Shown one piece after another: positions 15,449-23,428 of a stretch of 38,642 nucleotides of DNA. The stretch comes from Hyphomicrobiales bacterium. GTDB lineage: Bacteria; Pseudomonadota; Alphaproteobacteria; Rhizobiales; Xanthobacteraceae. Both the position numbers and the translations under genes were made by a program. The stretch lies in NCBI GenBank assembly GCA_013911975.1, contig JACESF010000037.1:1-38642 (forward strand), read 5' to 3'. Within the stretch, counting starts at the first letter, position 1. Each line of letters begins with the position of its first letter. Under the pieces are notes generated by a model. That model had not been told where the DNA came from. It searched no databases and worked only from the letters and a program-made list of their open reading frames with translations.

Positions 15449-16855
15449 GTGGATACCATCATCAAGAACGGCCTCATCGTGACGGCCGACGGACGCTTCG
15501 CGGGCTCGATCGGGATCAAGGACGGCGCCATCGCCGGCATCTTCGAGCCGGGCGCGGAGCCGGACGCCGCGGAAGTGATCGACGCCAAGGGTCTGGCCGT
15601 CCTGCCGGGCGTCATCGACATGCACTCGCACCATCGCGAAGGGTCGCTGCCCGGCTTCGAGTACAAGGACACCATCCACACCTCCACCATGCAGTGCGCG
15701 GCGGGCGGCGTGACCACCTCGGTCGCCATGCCCAACGTGACGCCGCCGCCCAACACCATGGACCTGCTGGAGAAGCAGTTCGCCATCTATGAGCGCGACG
15801 CGGTGGTGGACTGGAACTTCAACCCCGCCCCCACCATCCTGGATGAAGTGCCCGCCATGGCCGGCACCGGCATCGCGGCGTTCAAGTTCTTCATGGTGGT
15901 GGACACCGGCCGCAGCTATCCGCACATGCCGGGCATCGGCGTGCACGACCACGGCAAGATCCTGGAGATCATGAAGGCGTGCGCCGCCCAGGACGTGCCG
16001 CTCATGATCCATCCCCACGACCAGGCGCTGATGGACGTGATCGAGCACGAATTCTGGGCGCGCGGCGAGCGCGACGCGCTCGCCTACGCCAAGGCCTATG
16101 CCGCCCATGACGGCGTCATCTGGGAAACCGCCATCGCCACCCTGCTGCGCCTCCAGCAGGCGGCGGGCTGCCACCTGCACATCCTGCACACTCAGACCGC
16201 CGGCTCGGTGCAGCTCATCCGCGAGGCCAAGGCGCGCGGCCAGAAGGTGACGTGCGAGCTGAACCCCTGGGCGCTGTTCCTGGGCTGCGAATGGGCCGCC
16301 ATCCAGCGGCTCGGCTCCTATGCCCTCTCCTATTGGGTGCCCGAGAAGAACGTGCCCGGCCTGTGGGAAGGCGTGCGCGACGGCACCATCGACATCATCG
16401 CCACCGACCATGCCCCGCACACCCGCGAGGAGAAGGAAATCGGCTGGACCGACGGCTGGAAGGCCCATACCGGCACGCCGTCCACCCAGTTCTATCTCTC
16501 CATGTTCCTGACCGCCGCCACCGAGGGCAAGCTGTCCCTGGAGCGCGTGGTGGAAGCCACCTCCACCCGCCCGGCGCGCCTGTTCCGCCTGGACCGCAAG
16601 GGCGAGATCAAGCCGGGCTACGACGCCGACCTGGTCCTGGTGGACCTCGACACCGAGTATGAGGTCCGCGACGAGGACGTGCTCTCGCTGGTGGGCTGGA
16701 GCCCCTATGCGGGCCGCCGCTTCAAGGGCAAGCCCGTGCGCACCATCCTGCGCGGCCGCACCATCTATGTGGACGGCAAGGTGGTGGGCGAGAAGGGCTA
16801 CGGCAAGCAGGCCGTCTCCACGGACCGCCACGCCCGCCGGGCCGCAGCCGAATGA
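15449..16855 (+). CDS. Cyclic amidohydrolase (hydantoinase/dihydropyrimidinase/allantoinase-like)
   Basis: A 468-residue cytoplasmic TIM-barrel amidohydrolase of the dihydroorotase/hydantoinase group, predicted to open cyclic amides or ureides. The metal ligands are all visible: HSH in DMHSHHREG (about 57-64), the carboxylated Lys in AAFKFFMVVDTG, His in IHPHD, His in HILHTQTAG and Asp in ATDHAPH. Length is in the hydantoinase range. The GTG start is preceded by GAAGGAG. The operon pairs it with an importer and a metal-inserting GTPase, so it should act on the imported compound. Sequence alone does not separate hydantoin, dihydropyrimidine, allantoin or another cyclic imide as substrate. Confidence 0.9.
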   Translation: MDTIIKNGLIVTADGRFAGSIGIKDGAIAGIFEPGAEPDAAEVIDAKGLAVLPGVIDMHSHHREGSLPGFEYKDTIHTSTMQCAAGGVTTSVAMPNVTPPPNTMDLLEKQFAIYERDAVVDWNFNPAPTILDEVPAMAGTGIAAFKFFMVVDTGRSYPHMPGIGVHDHGKILEIMKACAAQDVPLMIHPHDQALMDVIEHEFWARGERDALAYAKAYAAHDGVIWETAIATLLRLQQAAGCHLHILHTQTAGSVQLIREAKARGQKVTCELNPWALFLGCEWAAIQRLGSYALSYWVPEKNVPGLWEGVRDGTIDIIATDHAPHTREEKEIGWTDGWKAHTGTPSTQFYLSMFLTAATEGKLSLERVVEATSTRPARLFRLDRKGEIKPGYDADLVLVDLDTEYEVRDEDVLSLVGWSPYAGRRFKGKPVRTILRGRTIYVDGKVVGEKGYGKQAVSTDRHARRAAAE

Positions 16856-17661
16856 CCAGCGCCGGCTCCCTCACCTGGCGCGGCGTCTATGACTTCCTGG
16901 AAGGACGCTCGCGCGCGGCGGCGCTGCTGCGCATGCTCATCTCGGTGGCCTTCGTGCTCGCCGTGTGGCAGCTCGTGGCCACCTATCTGGTCACCAACAA
17001 GCTCCTGCTGGTACCCCCCGCCGACGTCTTCGAGGCGCTCGGCAAGGAAGGGACCAGCGGGGCGCTGTGGACCAACGCGCTCGCCACGGTGAGCGCGGTG
17101 GGCGCGGCCTTCCCGGTGGCGGTGCTGCTGGGCGTCGGCATCGGCCTCGCGCTGGCGTCGAGCCGCCTCCTGGCGCTCACCGCCGGGCCCATGCTCACGG
17201 CGCTGAACTCAGTGCCGCTGGTGGCGCTGGCTCCGCTGTTCATCGCCTGGCTCGGCCTCGGCTTCGCCTCCAAATTCGTGCTCGTGACCATCTTCACCAT
17301 CTTCCCGGTGCTGGTGACGACCGAGACCGGCCTGAAGGCCACCGACAAGATCCTCATCGAGGCGGCCCGGTCCTTCAACGCCTCGCGCTGGCAGATCTTC
17401 ACCACGGTGACGCTGCCTTTCGCGGTGCCGTTCATCGTCTCGGGCATCCGCGTCGCCTGGGCACGGGCGCTGGTGGCCATCATCATCGCCGAGTTCTTCG
17501 GCTCGTTCGCCGGCTTCGGCTACGCGATCCTGGCCGCCGGGCAGAGCTTCGACACGGCGACCCTGCTCGCCTACGTCATCATGCTCGGCCTGCTGGGCCT
17601 GATCGGCAGCGTCTTCTTCGAGTGGCTGGAACGCCGCCTGGCTCCCTGGAGGCAAGAGTGA
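16852..17661 (+). CDS. ABC transporter permease (SsuC/TauC-like)
   Basis: A 269-residue inner-membrane permease with about six hydrophobic segments. The EAA loop is IEAARSFNASRWQIFTTVTLP (in part), typical of the NitT/TauT class. The start overlaps the amidohydrolase stop (ATGA) and its own stop overlaps the ATPase start (TGATG), so it is tightly coupled on both sides. With the binding protein at 13407 and the ATPase at 17661 it makes a complete importer split by two enzyme genes. Confidence 0.93.
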   Translation: MTSAGSLTWRGVYDFLEGRSRAAALLRMLISVAFVLAVWQLVATYLVTNKLLLVPPADVFEALGKEGTSGALWTNALATVSAVGAAFPVAVLLGVGIGLALASSRLLALTAGPMLTALNSVPLVALAPLFIAWLGLGFASKFVLVTIFTIFPVLVTTETGLKATDKILIEAARSFNASRWQIFTTVTLPFAVPFIVSGIRVAWARALVAIIIAEFFGSFAGFGYAILAAGQSFDTATLLAYVIMLGLLGLIGSVFFEWLERRLAPWRQE

Positions 17662-18485
17662 TGGCGACAGGCGTGATGGCGAAAGGTGCGAACATGGCCG
17701 AGGCCCTGACCATCGAAGGCATCAACAAGGTGTTCGAGCGCACGGGCAAGCCCTCCGTGGAGGCCCTGCGGGACATCAACCTCTCCATCCGCGAGGGGGA
17801 GTTCGTCTCCATCGTGGGGGCGAGCGGCTCGGGCAAGTCCACCCTGCTGCGCATCATCGACGGGCTGCTTCCGGCGTCCTCAGGCGTGGTGCGGGTGGGA
17901 GGCCATGCGGTGACGCATCCCGGTGCGGACCGGGCCATGGTGTTCCAGCAGGACGCGCTCCTGCCCTGGAAGACGGTGATCGACAACGTGGCCTATGGGC
18001 TTCTCATCGCGGGCACCCCGCGGCGCGATGCCCACGCCACCGCCCAGCGCTTTATCGACATGGCGGGGCTGAAAGGCTTCGAGCAGCACTATCCCCACCA
18101 ATTGTCCGGCGGCATGCGCCAGCGCGTGAACGTCGCCCGGGCCCTGGCGGTGAATCCCAAGATCCTGCTGCTGGACGAGCCCTTCGCGGCGCTCGACGCC
18201 CAGACGCGCGAGATCATGCAGACGGAGCTTCTGAACATCTGGCAGAAGAGCGGCACCACCGTGCTGCTCATCACCCACCAGATCGACGAGGCGGTGTTCC
18301 TGTCCGACCGCGTGATCGTGTTCTCGGCCCGCCCGGGCTCGGTGCGGGAGGAAATCCCCATCACCCTGCCCCGCCCGCGCGACCTGGAGCTGAAGCGCCA
18401 CGAGGCGTTCGGCGCCCTGGTGGACCGCATCTGGCACCTCATCGAGCACGAGGTGCGCAGCGCGGTCGCCAACAACCGCGCGTGA
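17661..18485 (+). CDS. ABC transporter ATP-binding protein (SsuB/TauB-like)
   Basis: A 274-residue ATPase. Walker A GASGSGKST is at about 53-61, the Q-loop near 96, signature LSGGMRQR at about 148-155, Walker B ILLLDE at about 168-173 and the switch His at about 206. The ATG at 17661 has GGAGG eight nt upstream and overlaps the permease stop by one base; in-frame ATGs at 17676 and 17694 are possible but have weaker ribosome sites. It is the last gene of the IclR-controlled operon; two hairpins follow before the convergent gene. Confidence 0.92.
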   Translation: MATGVMAKGANMAEALTIEGINKVFERTGKPSVEALRDINLSIREGEFVSIVGASGSGKSTLLRIIDGLLPASSGVVRVGGHAVTHPGADRAMVFQQDALLPWKTVIDNVAYGLLIAGTPRRDAHATAQRFIDMAGLKGFEQHYPHQLSGGMRQRVNVARALAVNPKILLLDEPFAALDAQTREIMQTELLNIWQKSGTTVLLITHQIDEAVFLSDRVIVFSARPGSVREEIPITLPRPRDLELKRHEAFGALVDRIWHLIEHEVRSAVANNRA

Positions 18486-18573
18486 GACCGAAGGCCCGCG
18501 ACCGGCCCTGACACGCCCGGCCTTTGGTCACACCCGCATGGCGCTTGAACGAACCCGTTCGACCCATGCGCGG

Positions 18574-18613
18574 TGGGGCTCGGTTCGATCCCCCCCGATC
18601 GGACCGAGCCCCC
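18574..18613. terminator. Long hairpin downstream of the ABC/amidohydrolase operon
   Basis: Arms of 17 nt (18574-18590 and 18597-18613) match at 15 positions around a CCCCCC loop. It sits 88 nt after the ATPase stop on the plus strand. No U-tract follows on the plus strand, so it is a structural terminator candidate or an RNase barrier between converging operons. Confidence 0.55.
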
Positions 18614-18614
18614 C

Positions 18615-18635
18615 AAAAAGGCGGCCACGGCCGCC
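18615..18635 (-). terminator. Rho-independent terminator of the Cys-rich/DsbA operon
   Basis: Read on the minus strand, GGCGGCC (18635-18629), a 2-nt loop and GGCCGCC (18626-18620) are followed by five T (18619-18615). Flanking CCCCCA/TGGGGG stretches can extend the stem. It is located about 50 nt past the end of the DsbA-like gene and is the expected end of that operon. Confidence 0.75.
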
Positions 18636-18683
18636 CTTCTGGGGGCATAAAACAAAGAGAGTGAGCGCCGACCGGCCCCCGCC

Positions 18684-19545
18684 TCACGGACGGCGCGCGG
18701 CGGCGATGGCGCCCTTCAGCGCCGTCAGCCCCACCGCGCCGGGAATGACGGCGTTCGTCAGCACATAGGCGGGCGTCCCGTTGACGCCCAGCGCGCGGGC
18801 GAGATCTCGGCTCTCCGCCAGCGTCTTGTCGATCTCCGGGCTTGAGACATCCTTCTCCAGCCGCGCCATGTCCGCGCCCGCCGCCTCGGCGGCTTTCAGT
18901 GCGGCGGCGCGGTTGGCCGGCCCGCGCGCGCCCAGCAGCGCCTCGTGATAGGCCAGCGACTTGCGGCCGGACGGATCCTGCATGGCGAGCGCGACGCCGA
19001 TGCGCGCCGCCTCCGCCGAGCCCGGCCCGAGGATGGGTAATTCCTTCAGGACGATCCGCAGCTTGGGATCCTCCTTCAGCAGCGCCAGCGTGTCGGCGAG
19101 CCCGCGTTTGCAGTAGCCGCAATTGTAGTCGAAGAACTCCACCAGGGTGACGTCGCCCTCCGGATTGCCCAGCACCACCTGCCGGGGCGAGGAGAACAGC
19201 AGGGCGGCGTTCTCCTTCAGCGCCGCCGAGCGGTCCGGAGCCGCCGCGCTTGGCCATCATGTCGATGATGGCCTGCTGAAGCACCTCGGGGTGATCCGCC
19301 AGATAGCGCTTCACCGCCTCGCCGAGGAGGTCGGGATTCGCCGCAAGCGCAGCGCGCACCACCTGTTCCATGTCGCCCGGAGACGATTGCGCGGCGGCAG
19401 GCGACGCGACGCACGCCATTCCCGCCAGTGCGAGGAGGGACAGGAACCCGCCGCGCCTTACGCAGCCGGGGCGAAGCGCATTCCTGACGCCGTCGCGCGC
19501 CGAAGGCGTGCCGCGCGCGCCTCGGCCCTCATCGCGGAAGGACAC
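18684..19545 (-). pseudogene. DsbA-family thiol:disulfide oxidoreductase, interrupted by a frameshift
   Basis: Two frames together encode one DsbA-like protein. Frame one starts at GTG 19545, one nt after the stop of the preceding gene. It gives a signal peptide (FLSLLALAGMACVASPAAAQ) and the helical N-terminal region EAVKRYLADHPEVLQQAIID. It then loses homology after MMAKRGG (near 19245). The other frame continues with APDRSAALKENAALLFSSP, then VVLGNPEGDVTLVEFFDYNC, the CGYC active site and the cis-Pro loop GVNGTPAYVLTN. Removing a single base between about 19226 and 19260, in a GCGGCGGC run, restores one open frame. This may be a sequencing error, a true lesion or recoding. Role: periplasmic disulfide formation or isomerisation, presumably for the two Cys-rich proteins of the operon. 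Confidence 0.8.
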
Positions 19546-19546
19546 G

Positions 19547-22500
19547 TCAGCGGATGGCGGGCGCATTGGGATCCTGCTGCTGTTGCGGCGGCGGACGACG
19601 CGTCGCCGGAGTCTGGGACGGGGCCTGCTGGGTCCGTGGAGGCTGGGCCTGGGCGGGCGCGGCTTGACCCGGCTGGGATTGGCCGGGCTGGGATTGCACC
19701 GGCTTGCCCTGGGGCGCCTGGGTGCGGGGCGTCGCGCCCTGGGGCGCGGCCGCCGGCGCATTGCCCTGCGGCAAGGCGCGGATGATGCCCGGGAGCGGGC
19801 CGTTGGGAAGGATCGGCCGGATGGTCTGCGGCGGGGCCTGCTGGGGCGCGGGCCGCGCCGGCTCGGGCTGGGGCCGGGGCGGCTTCGCGGCACCGTCCGC
19901 CGGGCGGGTTGGCGTCGGGCGCGGCGGCAGCGCCTGCGCGGGCGGCGGGCGGCTCGGCGGTGCCGTCACCGGGCGGTTCGGCAAAGGCTGGGCAGGCGTA
20001 CCCCGCACCGGCGGCGGAGGCGGGGGAACCCGTGGCGGCGGCGCCTGGAGCCCGGGCAGGCCGGGCACGATGATCAGCCCCGGAACCGGAGACGGTCCAC
20101 CGCCGGGCGCGAGGCACCGCCCGTCCTTCATGAAGGCATTGGCGCAGCACGCGCCGTCCGCCGTGCGCGTATAGCCGGCGGCGCAGCCCTCGGGCAGCGC
20201 GGGCGTTCCCGTGAGCGGGCCGCAAGTGCCGGCCTTGGTGAGCGGCGTGGCGCAGCATTGGGGCACGCCCGCCGCGTTGGAATAGATGCGGTCCTTGCGG
20301 CAGCAGGCCCCGTTCACCCGCGTCTCGCGCGGATCGCACGACGGCACGGCGATGCAGGCGCGGCGGTTCTTCGGGTCGGGCGTCTGCCCGGCGGGGCAGC
20401 ATTGGCCGTTGGAGGTGATCTGCCCCACGGGGCAGCAGGCCCCGCCCACCGCCTGGGTAGAGCCGGGCAGGCAGCACGCCCCGCCCGAGGGCGTGCCGCC
20501 CCCTTCCTTCGACGGTCCGCCGCCGGTGACGGTGGGCGCGCACTGGGCCTTGTTCGGCCCGCCGGGCGACTGGCCGGGCGGGCAGCACTGGCCGCCGCTG
20601 GTGAGCTGCGCCTCGAGGCAGCAGCTTCCATTGCTCGCGCCATAGCCGGGCGGGCAGCATTTGGGATCGGTGGAATTCGGCCCGCACTGGGGCGTGAGGC
20701 TGTCGCCCGTGAGGGGGCCGCCGCCGCATGTGCCATTGGCCAGCGGCTTGGCGCAGCAGGCCGAGACGCCGGCCGCGTCGCGATAGACCCGGTCGGCGGG
20801 GCAGCAGGCGCCCGCCGCGCCCACGGGCGCGCCGGCGCCGCACAGGGTGGCGGCGCACTTGCCACCGGGCGCCAGATCCCCCGGCGCGCAGCATGTGCCC
20901 GCCACCAACTTTCCCGGCGCCGGGCAGGCCGCGAAGGCGCATGTGCCGCCCGCACCCGCCGACTGGCCCGGCGGGCAGCATCCGCCCGCCGCCATGTTCG
21001 CCGTCCATCCCGCCGGGCAGGCCGGCGGCGGCGGGGGACAGGTGCTCCCGCTGCAGGCCGCATCCAAGAGATCGCAGCCGGGCATCCCTTTCACGCAGCC
21101 CTGGGGCGGCGGCGGGGCGCAGGCGCCGTCCGGGCCGATGGGATAGAGGCCTGGCAGGCAGGTGAAGGTGATCTTGCGGCACTGGCCCGAGGCCGTATCC
21201 GCCGTAAAGCCGGGCGGGCATTCGCTCACCGGCGGCACGCAGCCCTTGCCGGGTGCGTAGAGCGAGCCGGGCGGGCAGCCGATCACCACCTGCCCGCAGG
21301 CGCCGGTCTTCGGGTCCACATTGGCGCCCGCCGGGCAGCAGCGGCCGGTGGGAGTGACGGCGGAGCCGGGCGCGCAGCATTGGGCGCTCGGCCATGCGGT
21401 GCCGCCCAGGCACAGGGGCGCGCACTGGCCGTCCAGGCCCACCTGCTGGCCCGGCGGGCAGTGAAGCTGCGCGGGGCCGGGCGCGCAGACGGTGCCGATG
21501 CCGGCAATGGCCTGTTTGGTCCAGCCCGCCGGGCAGATGGCGCCGCCGAGCAGGGGCGAGGCCCCGGCGCAGGACAAGGCCCCCTTCCCCGCCACCGGCT
21601 TCGCGCCGCCGATGCAGGTGACGGCCTCCGGCTTCGCGGGATCATAGGTGGCCGCGTCGAAGCCCAGCGCGCACAGCTTGCGGCTGAACGGGTCCGCCGC
21701 GCCATTGGGGCAGAGCGGACGGCATTGCCCGCCCGGCCCCGGCGCGGTGCCGGCGGGGCAGCATTGGAAGCCGGGCTTCTGCTGGTCGGCGGGGCAGGCC
21801 AGTTGCGGCGGCGGGGGCGGCAGCGGCAGGTTCCAGCCGCCTCCGGCCCACCACCAGCCGAACCAGCCGGGCAGCATCCAGCCACCGCGCAGCACCGGCC
21901 CGCAGGGGCGCCACACCTCCATGTCGCCCACATGCCCGCCCGTGGGGGCGTCCTCGAACCGGCCGTCATAATCGAGGAAATAGGAGCCCAGTGGCGGCGC
22001 GTTCATGGGGCGCACGGTCCAGGCGGGATTGCCCTGCACCCCATCCACGTTCGGCGGCCCCAGCGGCGCCAGCCGCTCCACGAGCACCTTGTCGGCGGTG
22101 CGGCGCAGATCGTCGCCGGTCATCCAGAGGAAGCCGCCGCAGGTGGAGCGGTCGATGCGGCCCAGCCGGTCATAGCCGAAGCCGAGGGCGAGCCCGCCCG
22201 TGCCGTTGCGCATCTCGCCGGGAAAGCCGAGGGCGAATTCGTCCGGCTCGGGCTGCCAGGTGCGCGGCGCGCCGGGGAACGGCGTCACCAATTGATAGCG
22301 CAGCACGCGGCTCGCGCCCTGCCGGGCCAGCGCCCGGAAATCGAAGGCGCCCGTGGGCGCCGCCCGCTCCGCCAGCAGCATGCGCCCTTCGTCGTCGAAG
22401 GCGATCTTGGAAATCTCCGCCTCCGCCTGAGGTGGCGGCACGGACAGCTCGAAGGCCGGATCGCCGAAGGCGGGCGGGACGCCGGCCGGGGTGAAGGCCA

Positions 22501-23428
22501 CGGACCAGACCTGCATGCCCTCCGCCACCGAATAGAACAGCCGCCCGCCGCGCACCCCGAGGCCGAACACCCGCCGCTCGGGCGCGGCATAGGCCCAGGT
22601 GGCGGGATCGCCGGGGACAAAGGCGGGGGCGGTGATGTCGAGGCGCCGCGCAGGATCGAACGCCACCTCGGGCAGGCCCGCGGCGCGGCGCCCGGCAACG
22701 CCGTGGTCGTAGCGCGCCAGTTCGCGGCCCGCCATGTCCAGCCGGTGGATGAAGCCGCTCTCCCGGTCGGAGACGAACAGGGTGTTGCTCTCGCCGTCAT
22801 AGGCGAGGTTGCCCAGCGCCGCGCCGGAATTGGGCCGACCGTCCGTGGCGATGGTGGCGAACAGGGTGACGGCGCCGGTGACGCCGTTGATCTTCCAGAT
22901 GGAGCCGGGTCCGCCGTTCGGGTCCGCCGCGCCCCACAGGCCGGGCATGAAATAGGCGCCGGGCGCGGAGACGGCCGCGTGCGTCCAGGTCCCGTCCTGG
23001 CCCTGCACGACGATGGGCAGGCCATAGGCGGACGTGGCGGAGACATAGATGTTGGGCGGAACCTCGTTGTCGAGGGCGACGCCGAACACCTGGCCGATCT
23101 GGCCGGCGGGGAAGGTGAAGGGCGTGCGGGACGGCACCAATTGGGCGCGCGGCGGGCCGCCCATGTCCTGGAGATCGAACACGCGCAGTGAGGCGCCGTT
23201 GATGTCGATGAAGGTGTAGAGGCCGGGATCGATGCCCGGCGGGATCTGCACCGGCGGCAGCGCGCCGGAAAAGCCCGCAAGCGCCCCGTCACCGGGCGCG
23301 AGGAGGCCGCGCGGCGGCGCCCCGGCCCCGGTCTGCGCCAGCGCAGGCAACGCGAGGGCCGTCAGCGCGAGGACCAGGGCGACCAGTCCGGCGCAGAGCG
23401 CAGCGGCGAGAGTGCGCAGGCGGGTCAT
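19547..23428 (-). CDS. Large secreted protein: propeller-like domain, cysteine-rich repeats, Pro/Gln-rich tail
   Basis: A 1293-residue exported protein not assigned to a named family. Signal peptide about 1-31 (ALCAGLVALVLALTALALPALA). Residues about 50-510 look like a beta-propeller (NLAYDGESNTLFVSD, KIAFDDEGRMLLAE, VFGLGVRGGRLFYS). A Trp/Gly hinge, WFGWWWAGGGW (about 522-532), and polyproline follow. Residues about 545-1105 hold some 67 Cys, including 16 CC pairs, in repeats like CCPAGQ, GGQCCPPGQSPGG and SNGQCCPAGQT. The tail from about 1110 is Pro/Gln/Ala-rich, as in cell-wall-spanning linkers. The ATG at 23428 overlaps the upstream stop (ATGA). The neighbours are a second Cys-rich secreted protein and a DsbA. 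Probably surface-exposed or extracellular and disulfide-stabilised (inference); adhesive or matrix roles are possible. Confidence 0.8.
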   Translation of the reverse strand: MTRLRTLAAALCAGLVALVLALTALALPALAQTGAGAPPRGLLAPGDGALAGFSGALPPVQIPPGIDPGLYTFIDINGASLRVFDLQDMGGPPRAQLVPSRTPFTFPAGQIGQVFGVALDNEVPPNIYVSATSAYGLPIVVQGQDGTWTHAAVSAPGAYFMPGLWGAADPNGGPGSIWKINGVTGAVTLFATIATDGRPNSGAALGNLAYDGESNTLFVSDRESGFIHRLDMAGRELARYDHGVAGRRAAGLPEVAFDPARRLDITAPAFVPGDPATWAYAAPERRVFGLGVRGGRLFYSVAEGMQVWSVAFTPAGVPPAFGDPAFELSVPPPQAEAEISKIAFDDEGRMLLAERAAPTGAFDFRALARQGASRVLRYQLVTPFPGAPRTWQPEPDEFALGFPGEMRNGTGGLALGFGYDRLGRIDRSTCGGFLWMTGDDLRRTADKVLVERLAPLGPPNVDGVQGNPAWTVRPMNAPPLGSYFLDYDGRFEDAPTGGHVGDMEVWRPCGPVLRGGWMLPGWFGWWWAGGGWNLPLPPPPPQLACPADQQKPGFQCCPAGTAPGPGGQCRPLCPNGAADPFSRKLCALGFDAATYDPAKPEAVTCIGGAKPVAGKGALSCAGASPLLGGAICPAGWTKQAIAGIGTVCAPGPAQLHCPPGQQVGLDGQCAPLCLGGTAWPSAQCCAPGSAVTPTGRCCPAGANVDPKTGACGQVVIGCPPGSLYAPGKGCVPPVSECPPGFTADTASGQCRKITFTCLPGLYPIGPDGACAPPPPQGCVKGMPGCDLLDAACSGSTCPPPPPACPAGWTANMAAGGCCPPGQSAGAGGTCAFAACPAPGKLVAGTCCAPGDLAPGGKCAATLCGAGAPVGAAGACCPADRVYRDAAGVSACCAKPLANGTCGGGPLTGDSLTPQCGPNSTDPKCCPPGYGASNGSCCLEAQLTSGGQCCPPGQSPGGPNKAQCAPTVTGGGPSKEGGGTPSGGACCLPGSTQAVGGACCPVGQITSNGQCCPAGQTPDPKNRRACIAVPSCDPRETRVNGACCRKDRIYSNAAGVPQCCATPLTKAGTCGPLTGTPALPEGCAAGYTRTADGACCANAFMKDGRCLAPGGGPSPVPGLIIVPGLPGLQAPPPRVPPPPPPVRGTPAQPLPNRPVTAPPSRPPPAQALPPRPTPTRPADGAAKPPRPQPEPARPAPQQAPPQTIRPILPNGPLPGIIRALPQGNAPAAAPQGATPRTQAPQGKPVQSQPGQSQPGQAAPAQAQPPRTQQAPSQTPATRRPPPQQQQDPNAPAIR

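Noticed and set aside
14351..16831. 826-codon minus-strand open frame across the GTPase and amidohydrolase genes
   Set aside because: The plus strand has unmistakable COG0523 and amidohydrolase motifs here; the antisense product is His/Gly/Arg-rich with no recognisable domain.
18580..18600. GGTTCGATCC resembling a tRNA T-loop
   Set aside because: No anticodon arm, D-arm or acceptor stem can be folded around it; the sequence is explained by the 18574-18613 hairpin.
20100..21795. CRISPR array or DNA tandem repeat in the Cys-rich gene
   Set aside because: The periodicity is at protein level with variable spacing; there are no identical direct repeats with unique spacers. No CRISPR array was seen elsewhere in the window.
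19370..23191. 1273-codon open frame on the plus strand opposite the large Cys-rich gene
   Set aside because: Its translation is low-complexity Arg/Ala/Gly-rich with no domain, signal peptide or ribosome site, as expected for an antisense frame in GC-rich DNA. The minus-strand frame has a signal peptide, ordered repeats and operon overlaps.
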